DNA of 64,000 bases. Origin: Cacajao melanocephalus. Taxonomy: Eukaryota > Chordata > Mammalia > Primates > Pitheciidae. The translations under genes and the position numbers were made by a program. Under the pieces are notes generated by a model. The model was not told the origin of the DNA and did no database searches. It saw only the letters and a list, made by a program, of their open reading frames with translations. The stretch covers positions 62,001 through 126,000 of the forward strand of contig CAUYLG010026974.1 of assembly GCA_963573385.1 (NCBI GenBank). The letters are read 5' to 3'. This document shows, piece after piece, positions 52,560 to 62,799 of this stretch (position 1 is its first letter; each line of letters starts with the position of its first letter).

Positions 52560-53090
52560 TATTTGAAGTTGGCTTTATCGCAGTCTGCAGATGACAGCTT
52601 AGCTAGGTATAAAATTCTGAGATCAGACTTTTTCTGCACCTATCCATAGGCATTCAAATCTCATTTTATCATTTTTAAATTCACTACTGAAAATATGCTT
52701 ATAATGACCCATTTTTATCTTTTATACAGAATATTTTATTTTTTGAGAAAAATTACAAGGGTTTTTTTTCCCCTTTCATAATTAAAGAAAAAAAATCAGA
52801 CTGTGAGGACAGCTTAACAGGGGCTTTGTTCCCCTTCAGAACTCTCCCCTCACCACCCCACCACCCACACATTTGTGACTTGGTCTGGATCTCACTAGTG
52901 AAAGCCTGTGGTTCTCAGGCTGGCTCTGTTGCCCTCCCAGCCTGGCATCTTCTTACTGCCACCCAGCTGTCCAGACATCTTCTCAGCCTCTCCTCCATAT
53001 CACTGATTCCTTTTTCCTGCAGTGTTCATTCTGTGCTCTCAGGCTTCCGAAATGGCCTCTAGTTCCATGGTTGAATATTATTATTGTCTT
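52560..53090 (-). mobile_element. Probable ancient L1, antisense
   Basis: TAGCTAGGTATAAAATTCTG matches the reverse of the L1 ORF1 end ('CAGAATTTTATACCTAGC' type). TGCAGTGTTCATTCTGTGCT, TCTCAGGCTTCCGAAATGG and GTTGAATATTATTATTGTCT look like reversed ORF1 coiled-coil DNA. Very diverged, so modest confidence. Confidence 0.4.
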
Positions 53091-53439
53091 GTGATTGCTC
53101 CACGCCCCCTCCTCACTCCCTTCCTGGTTCTGCCTTCCTCTCTGAGAGCTGCCTCTCCTCTCCATCCATTTTTCTAACCTTCTATCCATTCTCCTCACCA
53201 CTGTACTTCTATACGGACCCAGACATCACAGGGAATAAGCTCTCTCCAGAGGCCCCTCCACACTCTGATTCTTTTAGCCATGACCAGGAGAACAGTCAAC
53301 GTTGAGGTCAGGGATCACAGAGAAACCACAGCCAAGGACCCTCAGCAGTGCACCTGTCCCACCTCACATAGGCCCTGGCTCTTGGGGAACAGGTTTCCAT
53401 TTCCCTGTTAGGGAGGGAGAGAGCCACATTTTCTTCAAA

Positions 53440-53740
53440 GTGTAGTAGGACTTTGGAGAATGCATAATGGCTAATTGATATGGGACAAATAACTATTTAA
53501 TTGCTCTCTAATTACATGACAATTAGGATTCATATCACGGCCGGGTCCTTAGGCATCTATTTATGAGCCGCATGGAGCACAGTGACGCGGCTGCAACCAT
53601 TACTGACGCCATGATTTGCGGAGCAGGCAACACCGTCGATTACAACGCATAATTACCCATGTAATTATTCTCTTATACCAGAGTAATTGCATGGTGGCAT
53701 TATTTGTGTTTTACAATTTGTTCATACACCTAGTCACAGT
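53440..53740. promoter_or_regulatory. Homeodomain-rich candidate enhancer
   Basis: Within 300 repeat-free bp there are many TAAT/ATTA cores (GGCTAATTGATATGG, TATTTAATTGCTCTC, CTCTAATTACATGACAATTA, GAGTAATTGCATGG). A near-palindrome ATAATTACCCATGTAATTAT (8-bp arms, 53649-53668) lies among them. Between them is a CpG-retaining middle (CACGGCCGGG, GAGCCGCATGG, GTGACGCGGC, CTGACGCC, ACCGTCGATTACAACGC). AT-rich cores with kept CpGs and no repeats is the typical look of a deeply conserved enhancer. This is inference; activity and conservation are untested here. Confidence 0.45.
53649..53668. promoter_or_regulatory. Palindromic TAATTA-type paired site
   Basis: Arms ATAATTAC and GTAATTAT are exact reverse complements around a CCAT spacer. 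Two TAATTA-type cores in inverted orientation fit cooperative binding of homeodomain or paired-class dimers (family knowledge). Occupancy is unknown. Confidence 0.4.
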
Positions 53741-55400
53741 CTCCTTTCACAAACTGGGACCCAGCCCTGGAGGTGCCAATCAATGTTTTTAAATAACATA
53801 AAAGTCATCTGATAAAGAGCCTGGCTCACGGGCTGCCTGGAGTTGGATGATAAATGGAGATCCAGAGAAGGCTCCAGGTGGGGAGTTGTGAATATATGCC
53901 TCACCTCATGGTCCTGACAGCAGAGAAGACCCAGCTCATGTTTCTGGGACAGTGAGAAACCAACACAGAGACACTCAGAGCTGTCCCCACTCCAGTGGGC
54001 TCTTTGCTGCTCTTCCAGGCCAGTGGCCTCAGCCCAGGGTATCATCTCCTCTCTGTTGGCCTGGGTCAAGGCCCCTTGGTATGCCACAGCCCTTGACTGC
54101 CCTCTGGCTCAGCATGCATGGCCGATGTGGCATAAGAATCACACATTTTCTTGCCTGTCCTCCCCGTTGGACTTTGCATTTCCCAATGGTAGGATCCCTA
54201 GCTGGTGCTTATTTCTACAGTAGCTCAAAGGAGCAGACACCAAGGCAGAATAGGAGCTCAGGAAATGTCTGCTGAACCAAACTGGAAGAAGCCCCATGGA
54301 ACTCTGGCCTGAGAATTACATTGATAAAAGCAATCCTTTTATCTGCGGTGAGATGGGGAGAAGGATGCACTGAGAGACCCAGACCAACAATATCAAACTG
54401 ATTTTCCCTTAAGAATTTCAATCACATTGTGAAATAGAGCTCCAGTATATTTTGCCATGACAAATGGCAAGCAATCACTGGGCTAGGCAGAACTTCTAGG
54501 AACAAGTGCCCTTTCCTGGACAAATCCAGAGCAGGAAAGACCAGGCCACGTCACGGCGGTCACTGTACCCCTTTGTGCAATAAACCAAGTGCAGCTTTGA
54601 AATGAGATGAGCTTAACAAAAAGACACCCACGGGAAAGCCGAGCTCCGCTGGTTCACAGCCCCCAGGAGGAAGGCAAAGACCAAGACAGCTGCCAAGCAG
54701 CTGAGACAAAGAGGCTCAGAGACTAGGACATTTTGGTTTTCCCCAAGTGGTAATGAACATATAAGCACTGAGGACACACTCCCCACTTTGTTTGGTAGAA
54801 CTACTCCATTTTCCTCGTGCAGAATAACCTCTTCCCTACAGCGGATTGTCCTGTTGGAACAGTCCATCAAGTTTCCTGCCCTCATAAGGGACAAGTTCAC
54901 GATCTATCAGAGACACAGGGTGGGTAGTCATTGGGTTCTTTGTAACAGCAGCTGTGTGGCTACTAAGATTCCTGCAGCCTCTGTGCCCCTGGCCTCTGCC
55001 AGCCAGGTTCCCCAGACACCTCCCTGTTCCTAATTGTATCTGGCATCTTTCCAAGAAAACCCGTTTCTGTGGCTGTGAGCCTGCGTTTGTTTCTGCTGGT
55101 TGCCACCAAAGCCGCCGGGCTGCCCGTACACAAAGCAGCTGTCCCAGAGTGCCTTAGAGTCCCAGGAAGCTCCATTTCCTTTTGCAGAAGCAGAAACTAA
55201 GGCCCTGGGAAGTGTTATCCTTTGCAGATGGCCCCCAGCTGGAACAGGCGGGGACAGGTCCAGAACTCAGTGCCCCAGTTCCTTGCTGGGCACCCTCGTC
55301 TTTGCCTGGGAGACAAGCTCCTGGATAGCACAGTCTCAGGGCAGTTTACAGCCAGGGAGGCAACTGCAGTTGACCATCAAACATTTGCAGCCTTAGTTGC
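53741..55400. other. Non-genic unique spacer
   Basis: I recognise no exon or clear repeat in 1.6 kb. The frames (up to 117 codons) are short and overlapping. Confidence 0.4.
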
Positions 55401-55405
55401 TTAAA

Positions 55406-55502
55406 ATACACATGCACGCACACACACACGCACACACACGCACGCGTGCACACACATGCACACACACGCACACACGCACACACACGCGCACACACACACA
55501 CA
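55406..55502 (+). repeat. 97-bp unbroken alternating CA/CG tract
   Basis: Every step alternates purine and pyrimidine: (CA)n with CG and TG/CATG interruptions such as ACGCGTGC and ACACGCGCAC. No step breaks the alternation over the whole tract, which makes it a strong Z-DNA candidate. Confidence 0.95.
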
Positions 55503-55879
55503 GGCGAAACGAAACACACTAGCTCCCAGCAGATGTGAAGAGGAGCTGCTCTTTCCTGTTGCCACCATTCCTCCCTGGCCCTGCTCTGTTTGTCCACTAC
55601 TGGATTCACATTTTAGCTACATGAATTCACTCCAGTCTTTAGGAGCAAATACAAGAGCTCATCTCCCTCTGCCCCAACCCATCCCAGTGTCTAGGGCCAG
55701 CTTTCACGGGCCCTCTGGCAGCAGGGAGCTGATGTATTTCACTGTCATGTGGTTACCCTCCTGGGGGCAAAAAGGGATAAGACCTGGTGCTGGTCTCCAA
55801 GGGGTTCAAACTCATTCAGGAGAGAATAAGGAGGAACTCTGTGTGTGTGCAGTGGGCTCTGGGCAGGCAGAAAGGAACA

Positions 55880-55975
55880 AGAATTAACTGAGCACCTACT
55901 GTGTGCTTGCACCAGTGCTGGGTTCTTCACAAGCATTGTCAGATTTCTCCCTTTCTGTGCAGAAAGCATCCATGT
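55880..55975 (-). mobile_element. MIR SINE, left piece, split by a retropseudogene
   Basis: AATTAACTGAGCACCTACTG, TGTGCTTGCACCAGTGCTGG, and TCTTCACAAGCATTGTCAGA are the reverse MIR 3' half. The other half continues at 56372, beyond the pseudogene. Confidence 0.75.
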
Positions 55976-56358
55976 CCCAGTTGGATCAGGTACAGACCTT
56001 TCTCCCACAGATGGCATAGGCAAATGAAAAGCTAAGAAAAGAAATGGCAGCTGTACCACCTGGTCGTTTCAACATTGAAAACACTGATGGGACTCATGGC
56101 AAAGTTATACAAATGGATGTGGCTTTGTTTGAGATGAATCAGTTGGATTCAAAAGAAGCGGACAGTTCAGAAGAGAGTTCACAAGACAGTTCAGAGAACA
56201 GTTCAGAATCAGAGGATGAAGATGACAGCATCCCATCTGAAGTCACCATAGATAACATTAAGCTTCCCAATTCTGAAGGTGGAAAAGGCAAGACTGAAGT
56301 TTTGGACAGTCCAGCAAGTAAAAAAAAAGAAATAGTCAAATAAATTATCTGAAACGAC
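55976..56358 (+). pseudogene. NOPCHAP1: Processed pseudogene of NOPCHAP1 (C12orf45)
   Basis: The sequence reads as the 3' part of a spliced coding sequence, without introns, followed by a short 3' UTR piece and an A run at 56359-56368. The frame runs from about 55981 (LDQVQTFLPQMA), hits TAG at 56017-56019, and continues ANEKLRKEMAAVPPGRFNIE, VIQMDVALFEMNQ and an acidic serine-rich region (SSEESSQDSSENSSESEDED). It then reads DDSIPSEVTIDNIKLPNSEG and LDSPASKKK. I recognise this as NOPCHAP1, an R2TP-linked chaperone for box C/D snoRNP protein NOP58. The N-terminal half is missing (5' truncation). Near the end the A run appears one base too long, which shifts the frame past a TAG, so the frame closes later at TAA 56341-56343. 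The 99-codon frame from 56044 is a remnant; no promoter is visible. Identification is by recalled sequence, not by a search. Confidence 0.82.
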
Positions 56359-56371
56359 AAAAAAAAAAGAA

Positions 56372-56445
56372 CACAGAGTCTTGGAGAAGCCCAGTGACCT
56401 GTCAAAGATGGCCCCACGGCCAGCAGGTGAGGGGAAGAAGGCCAG
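56372..56445 (-). mobile_element. MIR SINE, right piece
   Basis: CACAGAGTCTTGGAGAAGCC, CAGTGACCTGTCAAAGATGG, CCCCACGGCCAGCAGGTGAG continue the reverse MIR core (GAGGCTCAGAGAGGTTAAGTGACTTGCC type). This shows that the pseudogene landed inside the MIR. Confidence 0.7.
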
Positions 56446-57339
56446 CGTTTAGGTGACCAGTGACTGGTGAATTACCAGTGCCCTGTAGTCTGGCTGGGGC
56501 TCGGGACCTTCTGGCTTGGGGAATCCACTCCCTGCCCCAGTCCCCCACCCCATGCCCCACCACATCAGTGCAAGGCCAACATCTAGAATGCTGTCCAAGC
56601 TGGGACTTCTCCCTGGGAAGAAAGGTAGGTTGAAAAGGCAGGCTGGGAGTTTCTTCCAAGCTTCAATCGATAGACTTGCTGCTGATTTGAAAGAAGCAGG
56701 AAGAAGCAGTTTGAGATTTTTTTTTAAAGTCCTGAAATAAGGAATGCTTTCTTAAGAAAAGCAGTAGAGATAGAAGTGCACCAAGAGCAGCATTGGTTTC
56801 TGGGCTCCCCTGTGCATGCTGGTGGGTGCAGGGACACCAGCTACTCTCACTCCACCACCTGCCTTTGCTGGGGGCACTCTCCTGCTCTCCGCCAGGCTTG
56901 GAGAACTCTCCTCCCCTGACTCCTGCCATGGCCATGTGGGTGGGTGGACCTGGCCCCTGTGGAGAACATGTGACCAAGGCCCAGCCAATCAGAGCATCAG
57001 CTCCCCAGGCTATGCAGTTGCCTCTGAAATGGGGCATCTTGGTTCAGAAAGTGGCCTGCTGGGTGTTCAAGGCCAACTCTTGTCAGCCGGCAGAGACCAG
57101 GATTTTAGGCTATTGCCTTCCTCAGGGTCTCAAGTTAGACGTGGCTGCTCTTTACTTGTCTGGTGAAAAATAGCAGCAGAAAAGCATCTGACCCTCTCCT
57201 CCCTGGGTCTCTGTGGATGCTGATCAGCCCACTGGGTGTGACCGTTCCCGTTGCTGTGCCCTCTTTGCTTGGACACATGGCCCTTGCCTCACACCCACCA
57301 TGCCAGGGTGAGGCACATTGTCACGTGACTATGAGCCAC
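56446..57339. other. Non-genic GC-rich spacer
   Basis: No exon or repeat is recognised. Two overlapping frames of 116-126 codons at 56793-57173 in different phases, with a minus frame beneath, argue for composition rather than coding. Confidence 0.45.
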
Positions 57340-57490
57340 TCCCTGGCACAAGATGCCCAGGGTTCAAAGCCCAGCTCTCGTCTGTGCCACTGAAGGAGCC
57401 ACTTTCCTGCGCTGGGCCTCCCTTTGTTTGTCTGTAGATGGGGATGATGATGCTTGTATGTCACCAAACCCCTGGGGGGAAGCACTCCAC
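57340..57490 (+). mobile_element. MIR SINE
   Basis: GGTTCAAAGCCCAGCTCTCG, TCTGTGCCACTGAAGGAGCC, TTTGTTTGTCTGTAGATGGG and GATGATGATGCTTG follow the MIR. Confidence 0.7.
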
Positions 57491-57729
57491 ACACTGCCTG
57501 GCTTCAGCTTCCAGCAGGCACTTAGCACATGGTGAGCTCCATCATGACTTCAGCACCATGAGAGGAAGGAACCCCCCTTGCACCAGAGTGGACGGCAGAC
57601 CTCAGGCCTAGTCAGAGCGTCCAAGGAATGGGAATTGCTGCCCACGAGGCCAAGGATTAGCCCAGCAGAGACTACTCACCTGTAAAATCAAAGGTGACTT
57701 CCCAGTGTATTCCAGACAAATGGTCGTGG

Positions 57730-58015
57730 GAGCATTCCTCTCTGCTGGTGACAGGGGTCACTTTGGAAAGCAAGGTGGCAATATGTGTCAGAACCCTCAA
57801 AGGCCCTCCTCTTTCGGCCCAGCAATTCTAACCAAGGAATATATCTGGAGGAATGTTCTCCTTCTTGTTTTTAGAAAAGATAATTACTATTCTTGGCACA
57901 AAGGAGTGTGATCCCGCATTGCTTATGATGAAAGAAATCAGGAAGAAAGCTCACTGCCCAAAGCAGAATCCACAGATGTTGGCCTACAGCAAACATCTCA
58001 GACATGTGGGCTACG
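57730..58015 (+). mobile_element. Ancient L1 3' end (L1M type)
   Basis: AAGGTGGCAATATGTGTCAG, TTTCGGCCCAGCAATTCTAA, CCAAGGAATATATCTGGAGG, and AATGTTCTCC recall the L1M 'GACCCAGCAATTCCACTTCTAGGAATTTA' region. Confidence 0.65.
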
Positions 58016-58059
58016 GCACATTGAGATTCCGTTTCACTAACAATTGCTTTTTAATTGTT

Positions 58060-58840
58060 TGTTCGTGTATGCATTTGTTTGTTCAGAATGATGTTCCAGG
58101 CAGGGTGCCAGGTGCTGGTGGATAGAAAGGCAAAAGAGATAGAGCTCCTGCCCTGGGGGTGCATCCCATGGGGTGAGGAAGACAGATGTGGCAGCAGACA
58201 GACGCATGCAGGCCTCATTGCGAACTGGTCTGTGTGTGCAGGGAAGAGCAGTAAGATTCCGTGGTTGGGATCTTGAGCTGATCTAGGGTTGGCGGAGGTG
58301 GGTAGAAGGAGGTGGGTAGAAGGAGGTGGGATCTGAAGCGAGAACTGAGCTAAACAGGAATTGACCACAATGAACGGGATAGGGAAGGGGGGGCCAGATG
58401 TGTCCCAGAGTGGGAGGAGCGTGGGCCCAGGCCCCCGTCTGGAAAGGATGTGCCTCTGATGGCTGGTTGGTCAGTGGCCACAGGCCTGCAGGCCTGGAGA
58501 CGAGTTTTCAGAGGTGAGCAGGGCCAGCTCAGGCAGCCTGGATTTTGCAGTAACTGACGTCAGAAGGCCAGCAAAAGGTATGAAGCGTGTGGTCAGGGAT
58601 GGCAGTGACCCAGGCAGAGCTCTGGAAGTGGAGGGAAGTGGGCTAAGGAGGACCAGGGTGACCGTGGGGAGGCCGCTGGAGTCAGCTTGGTGAGAGGAGA
58701 TGGTAGCAAAGGAAGTGTGGACTAGGGGCAGGGAGGAAATGGAGAGAGGCCGGTATGAAGACTCAGGGGCATCCAGGACGGATGAGATTCAGAGGGTGGT
58801 GCAGAAGCCCATGCCTGGCTCTGTGCCCCCGTGTGGATGT
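58060..58840 (-). mobile_element. L2 LINE 3' region, antisense
   Basis: CAGGCAGGGTGCCAGGTGCT, GAGCTCCTGCCCTGGGGGTG, CAGGCCTGCAGGCCTGGAGA, CAGGCAGCCTGG and GTGACCCAGGCAGAGCTCTG follow the reversed L2. A small 14-bp tandem (GGAGGTGGGTAGAA, nearly three copies) lies at 58296-58331. Confidence 0.5.
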
Positions 58841-59837
58841 GGCACCTCTGACAAACGCCCAGAGAAGCCTAGCTGTAACAGCCTGGGGGTGAGCGGACTT
58901 GCAGTGCCGGGTGCTGTTCCTCAGCACCAGAAAGCAGGGGCTGGTACCGAAAATAGGCAGCGGCAGCAGGAACGACCCTCGTCCTAACTGGGGCTGCCCT
59001 GGACCTGGGGATTCCCCATTGCAGAAATCACTTTGGAATGAGTCTAAGCTATTTTAACCAGGCAATGATCCTTCAGGCTTTCTAAGAGCGCTTACTGCAC
59101 GAGGGATAAGAAAGTGATTTGTCACTATTTTCTAACACATGTTTTTGCAGGGAAGAAAGATGAAATTCAGGCTACAGCAAACACAGCCTATTAGAGGGAG
59201 CTCCCTTAAACCTCACTTCTCGCTTGACAGGGAGGCTGCATGGCCACCGCGTTGGAAAATGGAATCAGGGTTACATGTGCTCTTGTGGGAAGCCCATGGC
59301 AGCATCCCCACCAGGACACAGGGGCCCACCATCACCAGCTGCACAGGGCAGAGTGGATGACCTCTGACCTGTGATGACCTTTGGGGCCAGGTGTACGGTC
59401 ACCCTGCACACATGGGTCCCCTCAGCCGCTCTCAGGAACAAGAGAATGAACCCGTCACCTCCTCTCCCATTTGAAAAACAGCGCTGTTTATTATTTACTG
59501 TGGGCTGAGACAGCTGGAGATTCCTCACTGTGATGGAACTCACATGCAATATTGCGGCAAAGATGGCAGAGAGGTGGGGGACGGTGCAGAGGAGAAGAGG
59601 AGAAAGCACCCCCCACAGCCGCCTCCCTCTGGGCCAGCTGAGCTTTGCCACTGCCCTGCCAGTGCCGGGAAGGGGAGAAGAGGCAGGACCCGGAGGAGTC
59701 CTTGCTGAGGTGAGTCTTGGCTCTGCTGTGTGACCCAGGCTTGTTCCCTGGACGTCTCTGAGCCGAGGCTGGAATGTGACCTCCCACCTCCTGTGATAGA
59801 GGCAAGGTACTCTGGACAAAGGAGGCTGCAGTGAATG
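58841..59837. other. Non-genic unique spacer
   Basis: No exon is recognised. A 182-codon minus frame (59271-59819) overlaps another minus frame of 145 codons and has no recognisable domain. Confidence 0.45.
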
Positions 59838-60180
59838 AATATTGTATTCCTCTCCAGTTCACAGGCTGAACCCCTAATCCCGAGGTGGTGGGATTTGGAG
59901 GCGGGACCTTTGGGAGGAATTGGGTCATGAGGGTGGAGCCCTCATTATGGGGTTAGTGCCCTTGTAAGAAGAGGCCAGAGTGCTGCCTAGCCCTCTTTCG
60001 GCCATGTGAGGATAACGAGAAGGTGGTGGCCTGAAAACTAGGAAGAGAGCCCTCACTAGAACTTGACCTTGCTGGAACCCTGATCTTGGACTCTCGACCC
60101 CTAGAACTATGAGAAATAAATGTCTATTGTTTAAATCACCCAGTTTGGAGTGTTTCATTACAGCAATCCGAGCTGACAGA
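59838..60180 (+). mobile_element. MLT1-type LTR, nearly full
   Basis: CTGAACCCCTAATCCCGAGG, GGATTTGGAGGCGGGACCTT, GGGTCATGAGGGTGGAGCCC, TTAGTGCCCTTGTAAGAAGA, TTTCGGCCATGTGAGGATAA, GAAGAGAGCCCTCACTAGAA, GAGAAATAAATGTCTATTGT and CAGCAATCCGAGCTGACAG follow MaLR MLT1 closely. Confidence 0.88.
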
Positions 60181-60319
60181 GGCAGAGTGTACACTCTTGT
60201 TTTCCCTGAAGACAGAGGCAGCAAAAGGCTTACTTTATGGATCACAGAAAGGCAGGCAGGTGCCCACAAACACCAGGCTCTCCAGGTCCTGTGGGGTGAG
60301 ATTAGAGTCTGCTGATGCA

Positions 60320-60475
60320 GTGGGATGGGTCTGGGTTTGGGTCCCAGAGAGTTGGGTGTCTGAATCCCAATCGCCACCCAGCCCCTTGCTAGCTTGGGAT
60401 CCTGGGTGGGTCCCTGAGCCTCTGTTTCCTTGTCTCTAACATGTTGACCACAGTCACTGTTCTGGGGGATGCTGC
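60320..60475 (+). mobile_element. MIR SINE fragment
   Basis: GCTAGCTTGGGATCCTGGGT, GGGTCCCTGAGCCTCTGTTT and CCTTGTCTCTAACATGTTGA follow the MIR. A detached MIR-like 3' end (AGCTCAGCACCCAGCACATG) lies near 60567. Confidence 0.6.
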
Positions 60476-61786
60476 TTATGCCCGTGGACAGGTCCCTGTA
60501 ACTCTTAGGTTCCCTCCACCACTCCCTCCAGCCCTGATGGATGACACAGGTGAAGAGCCACTGAGCTCAGCACCCAGCACATGGTAGATCTCCATCAGGG
60601 GGGTCCCCGGAACACTTCAGGAAGAGGTCTGGAGCCCCCCAACCTGTGTGTGCACCCCTGAGACTTGGGGGCCTTTGCACTATCTATGTTATTTTTGGCT
60701 CTGGTGTTTTGGTTTGGCTCTGCATGCTCTTCAGAAGAGGGAGGAACTCGAGTCCCTTCCTCTCTCTGTTTTATTAGTTCCAGGGACAGGAGACCCAGGA
60801 GACTTGTTTTCTGAGAAAGTTGAGGTTTTTTTTTCTTTTTCCTCCTCTCCTATGATAACCTATTGACTTTAAGAGGGAATAATTCTCCATGCATTAGGCT
60901 GAAGTTCCCAGGGCTCACTCTATTTCTGAGACAAAAGCCCTATGCACCAACAAGCCCAACTGAGCCATTTTTCTCCTGGGCAGGAGAGGATGCCTGGCTA
61001 GCAAGGGAAGTGGGGAACATCGCTGATTGGAAGGGATGGCCCATTTAGCCCCAGCTCTGTTTCCTAGCCCTCCTCAGGGCACCACACTCAGGCTTCTGTT
61101 CCCACCAGGCAGGGGCTCCTGCCCCTCATAGTAATAGCCCTCAGAAGACCCAGCCATACCCTGAATGTTCAACCATGGGGGAGGCCTGGGGATGGCAGGG
61201 GACTTCCAGGATCCCGGCTTTGTTCTCAGAGAGCTGTGGGTGCTCAGAGCCTGCAAGGGCCCTGAACTAGATCACCCGTAGCTAGGGGGTTCAGTACCCC
61301 AGTTCCCTCTGTCTCCTCTTTTGTGCTGAGCTGACCAGAGAATTTAGGGTGGAACCAGGAAAGAGACCAGGGAGCCTGTCCCAGGCTACAGGAAGCATCG
61401 CCTGAGAGCTCAGCCCTGGAATCTGCAGTGGCAGTGGGGCACATGCAACTCTTCTTACTGCTGGCCTTGACCATGCCCCCATCTGGCTGCCCTGAGCCTG
61501 TTGGATGTTGCCTCTGGATGCCCCAGGCTGGTGAACTCTGCCTGTCTCATCCTGGACCCTCCATGTTCCCACTAAGGTCTGCCACCTCTCCAGGGCTCTC
61601 ATCTCAGGGGACAGCATCCCCTTCACCAACAGCTAACACATCACCTAATCATCAAGGAATATCCTAACCATGTCCCTGCCCACCAATTCATCGTCTCTCA
61701 CCTGGATGTCACCTCACAGGTGTCAGCAGCAGCATAGATGGCCATGAGATAGATATTACTTGAATGAACAAATAAGTTGATGCATG
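60476..61786. other. Non-genic unique spacer
   Basis: No exon is recognised. The end (61720-61786) has TATTACTTGAATGAACAAAT, like an L2/MIR tail, right before the TGGA array. Confidence 0.4.
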
Positions 61787-62271
61787 ATGAATGCATGATG
61801 GATGGATGGATGGATGAAGGGATGGAGGATGGGTAGGTGGGTGGATGGATGGATGAGTGGATGGATGGGTAGATGGCTGGTTGGCTGGATGGATGGATGG
61901 CTGGCTGGCTGGCTGGGTGGGTGGGTGGATGGATGAATGGATGGGTGGGTGTATGGGTGGGTGGATGGTTGGATGGGTGGGTGGATGGCTGGATGGGTGG
62001 ATGGATGGGTGGGTGGAGGGATGGAGGGGTGGGTGGATGGATGGATGGATGGGTGGGTGGATGGATAGGTGGGTGGATGGGTGGATCGGTGGGTGGGTGG
62101 GTAGAAGTGTGGTTGGGTGGATGGGTGGGTGGGTGGGTAGAAATGTGGGTGGGTGGGTGGGTGGATGGATGGATGGATGGATGGGTGGGTAGGTGGATGG
62201 ATGAATGGATGAATTGGTGGACTGATGAATGAATGAATCAACAGATGAATGGAGGGATGCATTGATGGGTG
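61787..62271 (+). repeat. (TGGA/GGGT/GGCT)n array
   Basis: About 485 bp of TGGA/TGGG/TGGC tetramers, richer in G than the other two arrays. The region 61900-62165 holds long (GGGTGGGT) runs. Frames on both strands up to 177 codons are artefacts (one strand gives Trp/Gly/Met/Asp repeats, the other Pro/Ser/Ile/His). Confidence 0.95.
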
Positions 62272-62336
62272 ACCCTCCCTACCTCTCATTCTCCCTTACC
62301 CCATTTGTCTCCCAACTACAGCAAGTGGACTTTCTT

Positions 62337-62496
62337 AAAAGATAGGCATCTGTGGCCATACCACCCTGAACACGCCTGATCTTGGAAGCTAAGCAGAGTC
62401 TGGCCTGGTTAGTACTTGGATGGGAGACCGCCTGGAAATACTGGGTGCTGTAGGCTTTAAAAAAATTTTTTTTTAAATTTTTTTTAAAAAGATAGG
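62337..62496. repeat. Target-site duplication around the 5S copy
   Basis: AAAAGATAGG occurs at 62337-62346 and again at 62487-62496. A-rich left edges suit the L1 endonuclease target. Between the 5S 3' end and the right copy lies an irregular A/T stretch. Confidence 0.85.
62348..62458 (+). pseudogene. 5S rRNA pseudogene with internal deletion
   Basis: The 111-bp sequence follows 5S rRNA: GGCCATACCACCCTGAAC, GGAAGCTAAGCAG, TGGCCTGGTTAGTACTTGGA, TGGGAGACCGCCTGG and GGGTGCTGTAGGCTTT. Human 5S is about 121 nt. Here 10 nt are missing after CACGCC, in the region where the RNA has the direct repeat GATCTCG, so slippage across that repeat explains the loss. Further substitutions (mostly at CpG) and a non-T terminator (CTTTAAAA) make it non-functional. 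The flanking AAAAGATAGG duplication shows insertion by the L1 machinery. Confidence 0.95.
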
Positions 62497-62799
62497 AAAA
62501 TGAACCAACTGGAACATCTGATCTCATCACCACCCCCACATGGAAGCCTCCAGGGCTTTGTGCCATCCTGTGTCCTTCAGCCTGGCTTCCAAGGTCCCCC
62601 AAAACCTGGGCTATCCACTGCCATGTGCTGGCCAGCCCAGCCCTCCTTGTCCATGTAGGCCACTCCCCCATCAAGAGAGGCATCTCCTCCCTCTGGCGAA
62701 TGGCCTGGCCCTGTGGGTCACTGGGCCGGTGAGGGTCTGAGGAGGCCTGGCATCTCCTGCCTTTGTCCCTCCTAAGAGGGAAGAGGAACCGTGAGAGGA
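62497..62799. other. Non-genic spacer
   Basis: No exon or clear repeat is recognised between the 5S pseudogene and the next MIR. Confidence 0.4.

Noticed and set aside
56044..56343. Intact small gene encoding 99 residues
   Set aside because: It is the C-terminal remnant of a processed pseudogene. Its ATG is an internal Met codon after an in-frame stop, and no promoter is visible.
59271..59819. 182-codon minus frame
   Set aside because: Overlaps another minus frame in a different phase; no domain and no splice or promoter context.
61756..62289. 177-codon minus frame and Trp/Gly-rich plus frames
   Set aside because: Repeat translation of the third TGGA array.
62348..62458. Functional 5S rRNA gene
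   Set aside because: A 10-nt deletion, substitutions, an abnormal terminator and target-site duplication indicate a dead retrocopy.
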